The notes under the pieces were generated by a model. It was not told the origin of the DNA. It saw nothing but the letters and a program-made list of their open reading frames with translations, and ran no database searches. This document shows positions 59,501 to 64,000 of a stretch of 64,000 bases of DNA, in pieces. The DNA lies in contig CM067590.1 of NCBI GenBank assembly GCA_034336665.1, positions 3,567,748-3,631,747 on the forward strand, given 5' to 3'. Within the stretch, counting starts at the first letter, position 1. Each line of letters begins with the position of its first letter. Origin of the DNA: Luscinia megarhynchos. Its lineage: Eukaryota > Chordata > Aves > Passeriformes > Turdidae. The position numbers and the translations under genes were made by a program.

Positions 59501-60291
59501 TGTACTCACATTGTTCTGAATTGCTGAAACTCTTTCTGAAGTATCAGTCCCTTGATACAATTATTTAAATCACTTAATAAGTGGCATTTGAAAGTTAAAT
59601 ATTTAACTTGGCAATTAAAGAGTTAACTTGACAGGGACCGGACAGATGCTTTAGGCACTTTTAACTACCAGCTCTGTCAGGTTACACCAAAGCTTAACAG
59701 GACGTGAAATGTTTTCTAGTAAGCAAGTGAGAATAAGTTCTCCACGGCACTCAGTTAATGCAGCTATTCACGATGCTGACGGGCTATAATAACCCAGGGA
59801 TAACGAACAAAGCAAAACTTAATCAAAATTAACCTAAACATACAGGAAAAGAGCTACGGATTCAGTTTCTAAAAGTCAGAGAACTTTCCCCGCACTTTCT
59901 CCCCAGGAGAAAAAAAAAGTCTTCACACGCTGCTCAGGAGCGCCCGACGCTACCTTCAACCACCCCCCAGCACCGCAGCACCGGATTCCTCAAATAACTG
60001 CCGGCAGATAAAAGCTGCGGGGCCGCTCTGCGGGGCAGCTGGGGGCAGGTAGGGCACGGGAGCTTTCTGCTCTCTGTCCCCTCTCTCTGCGCTTGGGGAC
60101 ACCGGGCAGCGCCGCTTTGTTCCGCGGAGCCCCCGGAGCCGCGGCCGAGCGGAGCCGCTTCTCCCCCGCTCCCTGCCCAGGGATGCTGCGCAGGGTCCCG
60201 GTACTTACTGGCGGGGCTGGGCAGCGCTCAGGCTGCAGAGGGCGAGCAGCAGCAGCAGCGGCCGGGCGCGGCGGGGCTCGCAGCCGGACAT
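8419..60291 (-). CDS. CPAMD8: CPAMD8: C3/PZP-like alpha-2-macroglobulin-domain protein 8 (42 coding exons)
   Basis: Whole-gene entry; the exons follow separately. All 42 exons have GT donors and AG acceptors, and phases agree throughout except inside exon 12. Total about 1,848 codons, close to the human protein. Domain order: signal peptide (exon 1); macroglobulin domains with [11 protein letters not shown] (exon 4); RSRR, RRRR and KRKR basic sites (exons 14, 17, 19); [10 protein letters not shown] of the A2M domain (19); farnesoic-acid-O-methyltransferase-like segment (about 24-25); thioester domain with GCGEQ (26); receptor-binding domain (about 35-38); Kazal domain with VCGSDG (40); acidic tyrosine-rich tail (41-42). 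Family members are secreted and may couple covalently through the thioester; human CPAMD8 variants cause anterior segment dysgenesis of the eye. Exon 12 carries a one-base excess and early stop, so as read here the frame is broken. Identification is very secure because the Kazal domain and F2RL3 neighbour are specific to CPAMD8 in this family. Confidence 0.95.
8690..9360 (-). repeat. minisatellite with 3'-splice-like units in CPAMD8 intron 41
   Basis: About 19 units of 28-43 bp. On the + strand each has GGAGGCTGCAGGTGTCAGGG then TTTTAG and a variable GAGACACAAAGGAA part. On the CPAMD8 strand this reads CCCTGACACCTGCAGCCTCC, i.e. a CTGAC branch-point-like motif followed by CAG. The array begins about 100 bp before the last exon's acceptor. 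Confidence 0.93.
9455..9645. repeat. homopurine-rich tract in CPAMD8 intron 41
   Basis: Almost uninterrupted A/G on the + strand, with imperfect copies of AAACAAGGGGAGAAAG-type units about 30-40 bp apart. Polypyrimidine on the CPAMD8 strand. Confidence 0.8.
13887..13961 (-). CDS. CPAMD8: CPAMD8 exon 41 (linker after Kazal)
   Basis: Acceptor ATTTGCAG, donor GTAATG. In the phase set by exon 40 it reads [20 protein letters not shown] then PQTPA without stops, a hydrophilic linker. The phase matches exon 42 (1 in, 1 out). No recognised domain, so the call rests on splice sites and phase. Confidence 0.72.
14286..14857 (+). mobile_element. solo LTR of an endogenous retrovirus-like element (copy A)
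   Basis: 572 bp beginning TGTCCTAGGTTACA, flanked by a perfect 5-bp repeat CACAC (14281-14285 and 14858-14862). Contains an AGATAAAA TATA-like box and a late TATTAAATTGT polyadenylation-like signal on the + strand. Closely similar to the copy at 41004-41575. No internal retroviral genes. It lies in CPAMD8 intron 40, antisense to the gene. Confidence 0.78.
14982..15194 (-). CDS. CPAMD8: CPAMD8 exon 40 (Kazal domain)
   Basis: Acceptor ATCCCCAG, donor GTAGGT. Encodes [55 protein letters not shown] and PMAQCAA. The PVCGSDG-x-Y-x-N-x-C core and spacing of cysteines define a Kazal-type protease-inhibitor fold, unique to CPAMD8 within the A2M family. Phase 1 both sides. Confidence 0.95.
15810..15920 (-). 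CDS. CPAMD8: CPAMD8 exon 39
   Basis: Acceptor CTTGCTGCAG, donor GTGAGTC. Encodes [20 protein letters not shown] then [17 protein letters not shown], the cysteine-containing link between receptor-binding domain and Kazal domain that is specific to CPAMD8. Phase 1 both sides. Confidence 0.93.
16005..16110 (-). CDS. CPAMD8: CPAMD8 exon 38
   Basis: Acceptor TTCACACAG, weak donor GTTTGT. Encodes [20 protein letters not shown] then [21 protein letters not shown] and V-VYDYYEP end the receptor-binding domain. Phase 0 in, 1 out. Confidence 0.95.
16699..16773 (-). CDS. CPAMD8: CPAMD8 exon 37
   Basis: Acceptor CCCCAG, donor GTAATG. Encodes [20 protein letters not shown] then FYFDE, the K-YE-----V--YFDE strand of the receptor-binding domain. 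Phase 0 both sides. Confidence 0.94.
17855..17925. repeat. ATT-rich microsatellite
   Basis: Imperfect (ATT)n/(ATA)n repeats in CPAMD8 intron 36. Confidence 0.7.
18540..19080. mobile_element. two CR1-type LINE remnants
   Basis: A short piece at about 18550-18620 and a longer one from about 18725, each with the TGGTTTGGRTTGGRAGGGAC and CCTCAAAGC wording that marks the complement of avian CR1 3' ends. Located in CPAMD8 intron 36, CR1 3' end toward lower coordinates (CR1 on the - strand). Confidence 0.75.
20795..20830. repeat. (CCCAT/CCCAG)n pentamer repeat
   Basis: Several tandem CCCAT then CCCAG pentamers just outside the donor of CPAMD8 exon 36 (intron side). Confidence 0.75.
20837..20924 (-). 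CDS. CPAMD8: CPAMD8 exon 36
   Basis: Acceptor GGGAAG, donor GTAAGGGG. Encodes [20 protein letters not shown] then [20 protein letters not shown] is the receptor-binding-domain signature. Phase 2 in, 0 out. Confidence 0.95.
23500..23870. mobile_element. possible LTR-derived sequence
   Basis: Contains GAAAGAAGCACTTTATTGAA, which on the - strand gives an AATAAA signal like that of a reverse-oriented LTR, next to LTR copy B. Family not recognised; tentative. Confidence 0.3.
23871..24580 (+). mobile_element. diverged solo LTR (copy B) with an internal duplication
   Basis: Related to the LTRs at 14286 and 41004: starts TGTCTTGGGTTGCAATG, keeps the AGCTGGGGCAATCATCTTTA, GGAGATATCTCCTGTT and GGAGATGCTCCAG blocks, and ends after CCTAATAAAG. 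An 85-90-bp segment containing the GGAGATATCTCCTGTT block is tandemly duplicated (about 23990-24150). CPAMD8 intron 35, antisense. No clean flanking repeat found. Confidence 0.65.
24739..24968 (-). CDS. CPAMD8: CPAMD8 exon 35 (receptor-binding domain, with Pro/acidic linker)
   Basis: Acceptor CTGCTGCAG, donor GTAGGG. Encodes [20 protein letters not shown], a linker rich in Ala, Pro and Asp ([18 protein letters not shown], then [12 protein letters not shown]), then [10 protein letters not shown]. Typical V-YN-P and the C-R end frame a low-complexity insertion. Phase 0 in, 2 out. Confidence 0.93.
25050..25565 (-). mobile_element. possible reverse-oriented solo LTR
   Basis: Starts near TGTTGGGGTTAGGAGAGTGG and includes AGCAGCAAAAGCCCTTTATT (AATAAAGGG on the - strand), an arrangement seen in avian LTRs read backward. 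Lies in CPAMD8 intron 34. Ends not determined and no flanking repeat verified. Confidence 0.35.
25649..25711 (-). CDS. CPAMD8: CPAMD8 exon 34
   Basis: Acceptor CCCCAG, donor GTAAGGC. Encodes [20 protein letters not shown] plus Q, the family P-G--VSA-G-GC-L-Q strand leading to the receptor-binding domain. Phase 0 both sides. Confidence 0.94.
26099..26254 (-). CDS. CPAMD8: CPAMD8 exon 33
   Basis: Acceptor CTTCCCAG, donor GTAGGTGG. Encodes [39 protein letters not shown] and [23 protein letters not shown] is the end of the thioester domain, followed by a CUB-like segment. Phase 0 both sides. Confidence 0.95.
26591..26727 (-). CDS. CPAMD8: CPAMD8 exon 32
   Basis: Acceptor TTTCAG, donor GTGGGC. 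Encodes [20 protein letters not shown] then [18 protein letters not shown]. The VE-T-YALL and WL--QRN--GGF-STQ motifs are universal in A2M-family thioester domains. Phase 1 in, 0 out. Confidence 0.96.
27596..27682 (-). CDS. CPAMD8: CPAMD8 exon 31
   Basis: Acceptor CTCCTAG, donor GTAATT. Encodes [20 protein letters not shown] then GFNDGLSQS, joining ITQ-DGF--WSL. Phase 1 both sides. Confidence 0.92.
28060..28130 (+). mobile_element. CR1 3'-end fragment
   Basis: GGTCCCTTGCAATTCAGGAT and ATTCTGGGATTCT resemble the 3' end of CR1 on the + strand. Short, in CPAMD8 intron 30 beside the donor array. Confidence 0.45.
28283..29490 (-). repeat. CPAMD8: 38-bp minisatellite of duplicated exon-30 end plus 5' splice site
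   Basis: About 32 contiguous copies, counting the genuine exon end. On the CPAMD8 strand each is a 22-base exonic part (ends ATGGCCATCACCCAAG) plus a 16-base intronic part beginning GTAAG, GTAGG or GTATG. The exonic part and GT are almost invariant (one copy has GGCCGT on the + strand); substitutions cluster in the intronic half, giving several unit variants interleaved along the array. The array is the proximal part of intron 30. Confidence 0.97.
29469..29634 (-). CDS. CPAMD8: CPAMD8 exon 30, whose end seeds a donor minisatellite
   Basis: Acceptor TATTGTAG, donor GTAAGG. Encodes [20 protein letters not shown], then [20 protein letters not shown] and [10 protein letters not shown]. The final 22 bases (coding NSMAITQ plus one base) with the donor are the first copy of a 38-bp unit repeated through the following intron. 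Only this first donor gives a readable product: continuing into the intron meets TGA after five codons. Phase 0 in, 1 out. Confidence 0.94.
31513..31587 (-). CDS. CPAMD8: CPAMD8 exon 29
   Basis: Acceptor CCTTCCAG, donor GTAACA. Encodes [20 protein letters not shown] then GVTSE; the V-LTAYV--ALLE helix of the family. Phase 0 both sides. Confidence 0.94.
32040..32196 (-). CDS. CPAMD8: CPAMD8 exon 28
   Basis: Acceptor TTTTACAG, donor GTAAAAAC. Encodes [20 protein letters not shown] then [19 protein letters not shown] and [18 protein letters not shown] is the standard thioester-domain helix. Phase 2 in, 0 out. Confidence 0.95.
33546..33627 (-). CDS. CPAMD8: CPAMD8 exon 27
   Basis: Acceptor CTTGCAG, donor GTGAGTGG. 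Encodes [20 protein letters not shown] then RDSSGSMW, the [12 protein letters not shown] motif of thioester domains. Phase 1 in, 2 out. Confidence 0.94.
34850..34985 (+). mobile_element. CR1 3'-end fragment
   Basis: AGAGTTGGACTCCACAATCA, GTGGGTCCCTTCCAACTCAG and ATTCTGTGATTCC match the usual CR1 3' terminus on the + strand. CPAMD8 intron 26. Confidence 0.6.
36408..36584 (-). CDS. CPAMD8: CPAMD8 exon 26 (thioester exon)
   Basis: Acceptor CAAACAG, donor GTAACTC. Encodes [39 protein letters not shown]. The GCGEQ thioester motif is intact at 36514-36528 (about residue 1143): cysteine codon 36523-36525, glutamine codon 36514-36516. Phase 1 both sides. Confidence 0.96.
37114..37339 (-). CDS. CPAMD8: CPAMD8 exon 25 (methyltransferase-like insert, end)
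   Basis: Acceptor CCTTTCAG, weak donor GTATCA. Encodes [38 protein letters not shown] and, at the end, [20 protein letters not shown], the segment just before the thioester domain. A second AGGTATCA lies 16-17 bp downstream in the intron. Phase 0 in, 1 out. Confidence 0.92.
37550..37965. repeat. about 177-bp tandem repeat, 2.3 copies
   Basis: The phrase TTTGGTCCAT-TCCCTG followed by CTTGTCATCCCATTCAC recurs near 37575, 37752 and 37928. Each is followed by a similar TTTTCACT, CCATTTCATTTTT, CAGGCTCT and TTCAGGA series. In CPAMD8 intron 24, just inside the exon 25 acceptor side. Confidence 0.8.
38134..38432 (-). CDS. CPAMD8: CPAMD8 exon 24 (methyltransferase-like insert, first part)
   Basis: Largest coding exon. 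Acceptor TGACTAG, donor GTACTG. Encodes [16 protein letters not shown], then [20 protein letters not shown] and [20 protein letters not shown]. Its A-H-D-A-H-L-A-L and FW-SW-G pattern fits the farnesoic acid O-methyltransferase-like fold, probably lectin-like here and not enzymatic. Phase 1 in, 0 out. Confidence 0.92.
39082..39133 (-). CDS. CPAMD8: CPAMD8 exon 23
   Basis: Acceptor TTCTATAG, donor GTAAGTTC. Encodes [17 protein letters not shown], the [11 protein letters not shown] opening found in CPAMD8 but not in A2M. Phase 0 in, 1 out. Confidence 0.92.
39579..39721 (-). CDS. CPAMD8: CPAMD8 exon 22
   Basis: Acceptor TTTCTTAG, donor GTGAGAAA. Encodes [20 protein letters not shown] then [16 protein letters not shown]; the [13 protein letters not shown] sequence corresponds to the strand before the thioester region. 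Phase 1 in, 0 out. Confidence 0.9.
40278..40431 (-). CDS. CPAMD8: CPAMD8 exon 21
   Basis: Acceptor TTTCACAG, donor GTACACAG. Encodes [20 protein letters not shown] then [20 protein letters not shown] and [11 protein letters not shown]. Phase 0 in, 1 out. Confidence 0.92.
41004..41575 (+). mobile_element. solo LTR (copy C), 29 bp from the CPAMD8 exon 20 donor
   Basis: 572 bp, same length and nearly the same sequence as copy A; starts TGTCCTGGGTTACAGTG, ends CCATCACA. Flanks ATAAT (left) and ATAAC (right) fit a 5-bp target duplication with one change. Same + orientation, antisense to CPAMD8. TATA-like AGATAAAA and TATTAAATT signals visible. Confidence 0.8.
41605..41836 (-). CDS. CPAMD8: CPAMD8 exon 20
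   Basis: Acceptor TTTGGCAG, donor GTAACA. Encodes [20 protein letters not shown] then [18 protein letters not shown] and [20 protein letters not shown], the A2M-domain sequence DSITTW-AV and FF-DF-LPY-V-RGEQ. Phase 2 in, 0 out. A solo LTR begins only 29 bp beyond its donor. Confidence 0.94.
43030..43262. repeat. 24-27-bp minisatellite
   Basis: About nine copies of GACCACAAGAATGGAGAGTG with a G-run of 3-7 bases between them; the first two are diverged. In CPAMD8 intron 19. Confidence 0.9.
43362..43590 (-). mobile_element. CR1-type LINE 3'-end fragment
   Basis: Begins TCATAGAAATATGGAATGGT, TTGGGTCAGAAGGGACCTCA, then the CATCCAGTGCCACCCCTGCC and TCCAGGGGCAGCCACAGCTG blocks, the complement of the avian CR1 3' region. 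Adjacent to the minisatellite, in CPAMD8 intron 19. Confidence 0.85.
44734..44799 (-). CDS. CPAMD8: CPAMD8 exon 19 (A2M-domain core, tandem acceptor)
   Basis: Encodes [27 protein letters not shown] is the hallmark of the alpha-2-macroglobulin domain. The acceptor is a tandem TAGCAG, so the exon can start at 44799 or 44796, adding or dropping one serine; both keep the frame. KRKR is another basic site. Donor GTATTG. Phase 2 in, 2 out. Confidence 0.92.
45733..45875 (-). CDS. CPAMD8: CPAMD8 exon 18
   Basis: Acceptor TTGTCTAG, donor GTAACA. Encodes [20 protein letters not shown] then [20 protein letters not shown] and MHSKIAPR, a sequence characteristic of CPAMD8. Phase 0 in, 2 out. Confidence 0.93.
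47765..47923 (-). CDS. CPAMD8: CPAMD8 exon 17, with an RRRR site
   Basis: Acceptor TGCCTGCAG, donor GTAGGAG. Encodes [20 protein letters not shown] then [19 protein letters not shown] and TKDARFAFT (53 codons). RRRR at about residue 665 sits near where C3 is cut between its chains, so it may be a processing site in the bait-like region (inference). Confidence 0.92.
48020..48169 (-). CDS. CPAMD8: CPAMD8 exon 16
   Basis: Acceptor TTCCCAG, donor GTAGAGG. Encodes [20 protein letters not shown], then [20 protein letters not shown], with the SVDKSV motif shared with A2M and C3. The open frame runs on past this donor into exon 17, but the family sequence LTA-Q-VFQEL supports splicing here. Phase 0 both sides. 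Confidence 0.9.
48252..48424 (-). CDS. CPAMD8: CPAMD8 exon 15
   Basis: Acceptor GTTCCAG, donor GTACTG. Encodes [20 protein letters not shown] then [20 protein letters not shown] and [13 protein letters not shown]. The [12 protein letters not shown] and SFENQ motifs are typical of the fifth and sixth macroglobulin region. Phase 1 in, 0 out. Confidence 0.93.
48785..48920 (-). mobile_element. CR1-type LINE 3'-end fragment
   Basis: GATCACAGAATGGTTTAGGT followed by TGAAGGGACTTTTAAAGATC and CAGACCAGGTTACCCAAAG: another CR1 end, more diverged. CPAMD8 intron 14. Confidence 0.75.
49525..49714 (-). CDS. CPAMD8: CPAMD8 exon 14, with an RSRR basic site
   Basis: Acceptor CCTGCAG, donor GTACCAGC. Encodes [20 protein letters not shown], then [18 protein letters not shown] and [16 protein letters not shown] fits the furin consensus. 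N-F-T is a sequon. Phase 0 in, 1 out. Confidence 0.92.
51794..51922 (-). CDS. CPAMD8: CPAMD8 exon 13
   Basis: Acceptor TTTTCAAG, donor GTATGTTG. Encodes [20 protein letters not shown] then [16 protein letters not shown] and APDKPFQ; matches the A2M/CPAMD8 YLPSYLSL-SWYSPS stretch. 43 codons, phase 0 both sides. Confidence 0.93.
52282..52453 (-). CDS. CPAMD8: CPAMD8 exon 12, with a one-base frameshift
   Basis: Acceptor GTGCAG, donor GTGGGT. Begins [20 protein letters not shown] and reaches [10 protein letters not shown] in the expected frame; the second half, [20 protein letters not shown], is in another frame. Length is 172 bp while both neighbours need a multiple of three (171 expected from the human exon as I recall it). 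One extra base near 52344-52345 (a TT on the + strand) would explain this. Read literally, the frame ends at TGA, 52325-52327. This could be an assembly error, a polymorphism or a true null change. Confidence 0.9.
52604..52831 (-). CDS. CPAMD8: CPAMD8 exon 11
   Basis: Acceptor CTCACAG, donor GTGAGA. Encodes [20 protein letters not shown] through KPGLPYKGK (76 codons, exactly in frame). The KPGLPYKGK motif marks the start of macroglobulin domain 4. Confidence 0.93.
53049..53157 (-). CDS. CPAMD8: CPAMD8 exon 10
   Basis: Acceptor CATTTCAG, donor GTGAGG. Encodes [20 protein letters not shown] then [17 protein letters not shown]. The YTFGKPV-G motif is typical of macroglobulin domain 3. Phase 2 in, 0 out. 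Confidence 0.93.
53425..53509 (-). CDS. CPAMD8: CPAMD8 exon 9 (start of MG3-type domain)
   Basis: Acceptor TTGTAG, donor GTAGGAG. Encodes [20 protein letters not shown] and CEKGTVHA, the family YVLPKFEV-like opening of macroglobulin domain 3. Phase 1 in, 2 out. Confidence 0.93.
53828..53941 (-). CDS. CPAMD8: CPAMD8 exon 8
   Basis: Acceptor TCTCTAG, donor GTGAGTC. Encodes [19 protein letters not shown] then [19 protein letters not shown], with N-M-T and N-K-S sequons. Phase 1 on both sides. Confidence 0.93.
54084..54138 (-). CDS. CPAMD8: CPAMD8 exon 7
   Basis: Acceptor CCTGCAG, donor GTAAGTTC. Encodes [18 protein letters not shown], within macroglobulin domain 2. Phase 0 in, 1 out. Confidence 0.92.
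55029..55046 (-). CDS. CPAMD8: CPAMD8 exon 6 (18-bp microexon)
   Basis: Acceptor TTTCTTTCAG, donor GTGAGTAT. Encodes only IEAYVV, which bridges exon 5 (PVNER) and exon 7 (DPRGSRM) as in the family. Phase 0 on both sides. Confidence 0.88.
55519..55571 (-). CDS. CPAMD8: CPAMD8 exon 5
   Basis: Acceptor TTTTTTAG, donor GTAAAG. Encodes [18 protein letters not shown], the usual continuation of macroglobulin domain 2. Phase 1 in, 0 out. Confidence 0.9.
55690..55855 (-). CDS. CPAMD8: CPAMD8 exon 4 (end MG1, start MG2)
   Basis: Acceptor TTTTAG, donor GTAAAG. Encodes [15 protein letters not shown], an N-Y-T sequon, and the family hallmark [16 protein letters not shown] that opens macroglobulin domain 2. 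Phase 0 in, 1 out. Confidence 0.93.
56793..56815 (-). CDS. CPAMD8: CPAMD8 exon 3 (23-bp microexon)
   Basis: Acceptor TTATCTAAA in reverse (TTTAG), donor GTGAGTGCC. Adds DKGTIKLK, which continues the human-like sequence [20 protein letters not shown]. Phase 1 in, phase 0 out, which fixes its boundaries although it is very short. Confidence 0.88.
57974..58125 (-). CDS. CPAMD8: CPAMD8 exon 2 (macroglobulin domain 1)
   Basis: Acceptor CTCCTCAG, donor GTGAGC. Encodes [20 protein letters not shown], then the first macroglobulin-domain strands ending GTVL-G. Enters in phase 2 and leaves in phase 1. Confidence 0.92.
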
Positions 60292-60730
60292 GGTGCCGGG
60301 CAGCCCGGGCACGGCGCTGGGCGCGGGCAGCAGGAGCCTTTTGTTCCCGGCGAGCGCAGCCCGAGGCTCCGCCGCCCCGCGCCCGGGCTCGGCTCGGCTC
60401 CCCGGTGCCTCTGGCCGCCGCCCCCGCCGCGTCCCCGCCCCCGGGCCGCCCCCTCCCGGCCCCGGTGCCCGCTCGGCCCCGGCTCTTTGTCTGCGGCTCC
60501 CCGCCCGCTCCTGACAGCGCGCACCGGGGAGGGGGCGAGGGGAAGGGGCCGCGCCCCGCCCGCAGCCCCGCCCGGCCCCAGGTGCGCTGAGCCCGGTCCC
60601 AGCCGCTCCTCACCTTCCCCGGAGCGCTGCTTGAGCTCCTCGCCTTCCTCCGGAAAAAGCCAAGGTCCGACGGAACGGGACCGGGCACGGCACCCCCGGC
60701 ACGGTCCGGTCCCGGTGACTGAGCCTCAGG
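60000..60730 (-). promoter_or_regulatory. CPAMD8: CpG island / CPAMD8 promoter and first exon
   Basis: Strong rise in CpG density around exon 1, with several CCGCCC/GGGCGG Sp1-type boxes between about 60360 and 60580. No clear TATA box, as is usual for such promoters. The 5' UTR and start site cannot be placed exactly. A 395-residue antisense open frame here results from GC richness. Confidence 0.75.
60209..60291 (-). CDS. CPAMD8: CPAMD8 exon 1 (start codon, signal peptide)
   Basis: ATG at 60291 in a good initiation context (CACCATGT). Encodes [11 protein letters not shown] then a leucine core [13 protein letters not shown], a typical secretory signal peptide, ending after CCCCGCCA at a strong donor GTAAGTAC. 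Phase 2 at the 3' end joins in frame to exon 2 (Q-G-Y-L-I). Inside a CpG island. Confidence 0.88.
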
Positions 60731-63700
60731 GACTCCACGGGGCGCTGCCCGGGAACCGCTTTCCAACCCCAAATCCGTGCCAGCGCTGATGCTCCTCCAT
60801 CCCCCTCGCTCCCTAGGCCCTGCTCTGTCCCTCTCCATCCCTCTGTCCCGCGGTTCCAGGGGCTTGGGACAGGAGAGGGAGCTCTCACCGCGCCAGCCTG
60901 AGGAAGAGCGGAGCTCACACAAATCGGGAAAAGCAAACCCAAGGCGACAGCAGAGCCGAGGTGACAGAACAAATGGCATCTGCCACTGCATCAAGGAATG
61001 ATTCCTCTGATCCCAGGCACACCAGGATCCCAGATGCGTTTCAGAGGGGAATTCTTGCCCCAGCAATAAATGAAAACCCTCAATGTAGGTAGTTTGAATA
61101 ACATTTTCCCCCAATACACCTGGCTTACACACACAGATAGTGCTTGAGTTTTTATCTTGTGTGAAACTGACACTCATTTTGATGTATTATCTAAAAAAAT
61201 AAAGTAACTAACTCAGCAGCTTTTTGATAAATTCAGATTATTTTTAATAATGGCTAATGCTGTGAGATGTGGCTACATTTCCCTACTTAAATCTATCCTA
61301 AACCAGCACTGACTCATTTTTTGTGGAGGCAGAACAAGCCTAAAAAAAGAACAAATGCTTTTCAACAAATTAGGTGAGACTCTAGAAGAACAGGGGTCAC
61401 TTCCCTAAGAAATGACGAGCTAGGAACTATGAGAAGGAACTTACAAGAAAGTACATTAAAGTGGAATGGTTTAGATTTTAGTTGTTTGGTGGGTTGGTTG
61501 GGGGTTTTTTTGAGACAAACTGAACCAGGCAAAGAAAAAATCTAATAACTCAAATTTTTTCCCCAGTTTCTTCCTATTCTCAGCTCCACACACAGAACCC
61601 TGCCTGCCTCAGTGTTTCCCTCTCTGCAGAGCAGCTGTGCTGATCCAGCCTCTCCTTAGGGTGACACTTCAGGGGATGTTGGGATCCTTTGATTAAAGAT
61701 TAAAGGAGGCAAAATGAAAAAGAAGCACCTTTGCTGTTCCCATGGCATGGCAGAGATCAGGTATGTTTGGGCTGAAACAGCATCATGCTTTCAAAAATAT
61801 TAATTCATTAATTACTTCCATACTCAATCCATAGATTTCTAGAGCAAACTACAAATGGTTCATTACAAACTCATACGTGAGGTCTATGGGGAATGTACCA
61901 AAAAACCCACAAAATGCCACTAAACACCCATCCTGCCAACCACAGGAAAGAGCTTTGAAAAAGCTCTGGGTAAGGGCTTTGAACAAGCAACAGGATTCAG
62001 CAATGGACTGATGAACATAGCAATGGGCAGTTCTAAAATGGAGCTCCATCATCCTCAGAGTAAGACACAAATGTGTATTTCTACATCTCAAAAAGCACAG
62101 ATAGAAATCACCCTAAAGTGAAGTCCAGCCCTTTTGAGTTGCTCACTCTTTTAAAGGAGAGATTTCTCCTAAATTGAAGATTTTCCATTTGATATTTACT
62201 GACTACAAGAAATCTTAGGCAATTACAGCCTTTGAAGAGTCCAAACCATCTTCTAATTATGAAGGTATGTGCAATCCTGTAAATAAGGCTGGAATCAGCT
62301 TGATCTGAAAGAAAGAAAAAAAAAAAAAAAAAAAAAGGAGGCTTTAGATATAATTTCAAACTATTTACTTACTGAAATGGAATTTTCTGTGCTTGCCAAA
62401 ATGAATCCCATTCAGTGTGATGCAACAGGTGTTGGAATTCCAACAGCCGCCTGCAACCCACATCTGGTAATGGTTAGGAGTTAAAAGGAAGTTCTGTAAG
62501 AGCTGCTCATGTATAAAAACTATTCATCAGTCAGATCTATGGGCCATATTCACCCACCCGCTTGCACTGTGCATAGCTCAGATTTTTATTTCGTTTACAG
62601 AAAACGTAATTCTGCTCCTCATAAAGTCTCAGGAATCTCAGGCACTTGAGAGCATGTGGGGGATTGGTGTTGGCCATGCTGGTGGCAGAAAGGTGAGGGA
62701 GGGACAGGGGTTTAGAGAACAAGGTGTGAATACATCTGTATTGGCTCTAATTCACACCCTGATCACTTGTACAGCCTCATCATCACTCTGCAGGAAGGAA
62801 TCCTTCCCCATGCCCCAAATACCTCATTAAAAAAACCTTTGTAATGTGGAAATTATCAGACAGGGATTTGTCAAGCAAAAAATAATAATTCTCAAGTACT
62901 GCCACTCTCAGCTGGGAATCCTTCAGCTTTTTGCCACCTACCTCAATTGGCAGATTGAAATTAGTGACAACTCCAGCTCACAGGAAACAATTGGTAGGAC
63001 CATGCCATCCATAATTAGCCCTTGCTAAGTGCCTCAGCATGAGTGGTGTCACTAACTTGTCACTCAGATGATCAGATCCAAAGGTATAAAAGGTAATTCT
63101 CACTTGCTTTAAAGATTTTAATACATGTAAATTGTGCACATTAAACATACTGTACTAAAGCCCAAGGCTATTAATCACTGAGTTTTGTGTTAAGTTCCAT
63201 ACACACTAGATTTCAGTAGAAGGTGGGTGAAAAATAAAAACATCATCTATTTCCAGAATAATTTCTCCCCCTTTCCCAATGGAAAAACATTAATCTCAGT
63301 CATTACACACCACCAGACAAGAACAAGGCCTTAGTTAATTTTTACAGCATTATATTCATGGTAAAAAAACCACCACACCTATTCTTTAACTCTGAGTTTT
63401 GTTCTCCCTTCATGTTTCTGTGACAGCCAGAGATAGCAAAAGCAGAAACTGATAACACCAAAAGTGTCCAGGCTTTGTCACACTCCTGCACCTCACCAGC
63501 ACTGAAGAAAATGGTTTAACAGAAACTACATCAGTCCAGACAGAGTGGCAGAAACCAGACTGATCCTGTCCCCCAGGAATACAAACATCTCTAAAAGAAA
63601 TTATAGGGAAAGAATAATTAAAGAGCACTTTTCAACTAAGACTGTAATCTAAGTAGCATATAACAGGATAATGATATTGAGAACACAACTATTAAATAGC

Positions 63701-64000
63701 TCTGTCAAAAATGGTTATTATTCACCTACAGAGCAGGAGAGTCTGATCTTTTACAGTAATATAACATTTGTAATTCCTGACAAAGTGACTGAAATACTAC
63801 TAGGAAAGCATTGAAATGGAAGATTTTGAATGATTTAGAAGGAAGAGCACTGTGCTTATCAGAAGGGGCTGTCATTCACACGTTTAGTCAGAAATAATTT
63901 CCCAATTCCCTTCTCAGCTCCTACATGGACAGATGAAATACAATTTGTGCATAGTCTGACTGAACAGTAGATCCACCTTCCATAAGCAAGAGATACTAAA
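60731..64000. other. non-coding sequence upstream of CPAMD8
   Basis: AT-rich sequence with a 21-base or longer A run near 62313-62337 and only short chance open frames. In mammals the next gene is HAUS8; I see no exon I can assign to it. Confidence 0.45.

Noticed and set aside
59990..61177. 395-residue antisense-looking frame at the CpG island
   Set aside because: Ala/Arg/Gly-rich product of CpG-island sequence overlapping CPAMD8 exon 1; typical artefact.
60731..64000. Possible HAUS8 exons upstream of CPAMD8
   Set aside because: Expected from synteny, but no open frame resembled the protein; not reported.

Overview
The window is vertebrate and almost certainly avian. Two genes are recognised: F2RL3 (protease-activated receptor 4) on the + strand at the left, and CPAMD8 (an alpha-2-macroglobulin/C3-family protein with a Kazal domain) on the - strand across nearly all the rest. 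They are adjacent and convergent, as I recall for the mammalian F2RL3-CPAMD8 pair. Avian origin is inferred from degraded CR1-type LINE ends (in both orientations), solo LTRs with 5-bp flanking repeats, compact introns and many GC-rich minisatellites. A songbird is plausible but not proven.

Layout. 1-1891: F2RL3 upstream/intron sequence with two minisatellites; the second, about 78 units of 14 bp, runs into the acceptor of F2RL3 exon 2. 1892-2958: F2RL3 exon 2, the whole receptor apart from the signal-peptide exon, which I could not find. 2959-8418: both 3' regions, a CR1 remnant and simple repeats. 8419-60291: CPAMD8, for which I reconstructed 42 coding exons by matching acceptors, donors and codon phase. 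60292-64000: CpG-rich promoter, then non-coding sequence with no gene I recognise.

The CPAMD8 model gives about 1,848 codons: signal peptide, macroglobulin-type N-terminal half, furin-like basic sites, a farnesoic-acid-O-methyltransferase-like insert, a thioester domain with an intact GCGEQ, receptor-binding domain, Kazal domain, and an acidic tyrosine-rich tail. Every junction is in phase except that exon 12 is 172 bp, one base too long, and meets a premature stop.

The most unusual feature is a set of minisatellites bearing splice-signal-like sequence on the sense strand of their host gene. In CPAMD8 intron 30 the last 22 bases of exon 30 plus its 5' splice site and 16 intron bases form a 38-bp unit present about 32 times, so the real donor is followed by about 31 near-identical donors. 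In F2RL3 the array before exon 2 repeats GTGAGT, the ideal intron start. In CPAMD8 intron 41 an array near the last exon repeats a branch-point-plus-CAG-like segment on the sense strand.
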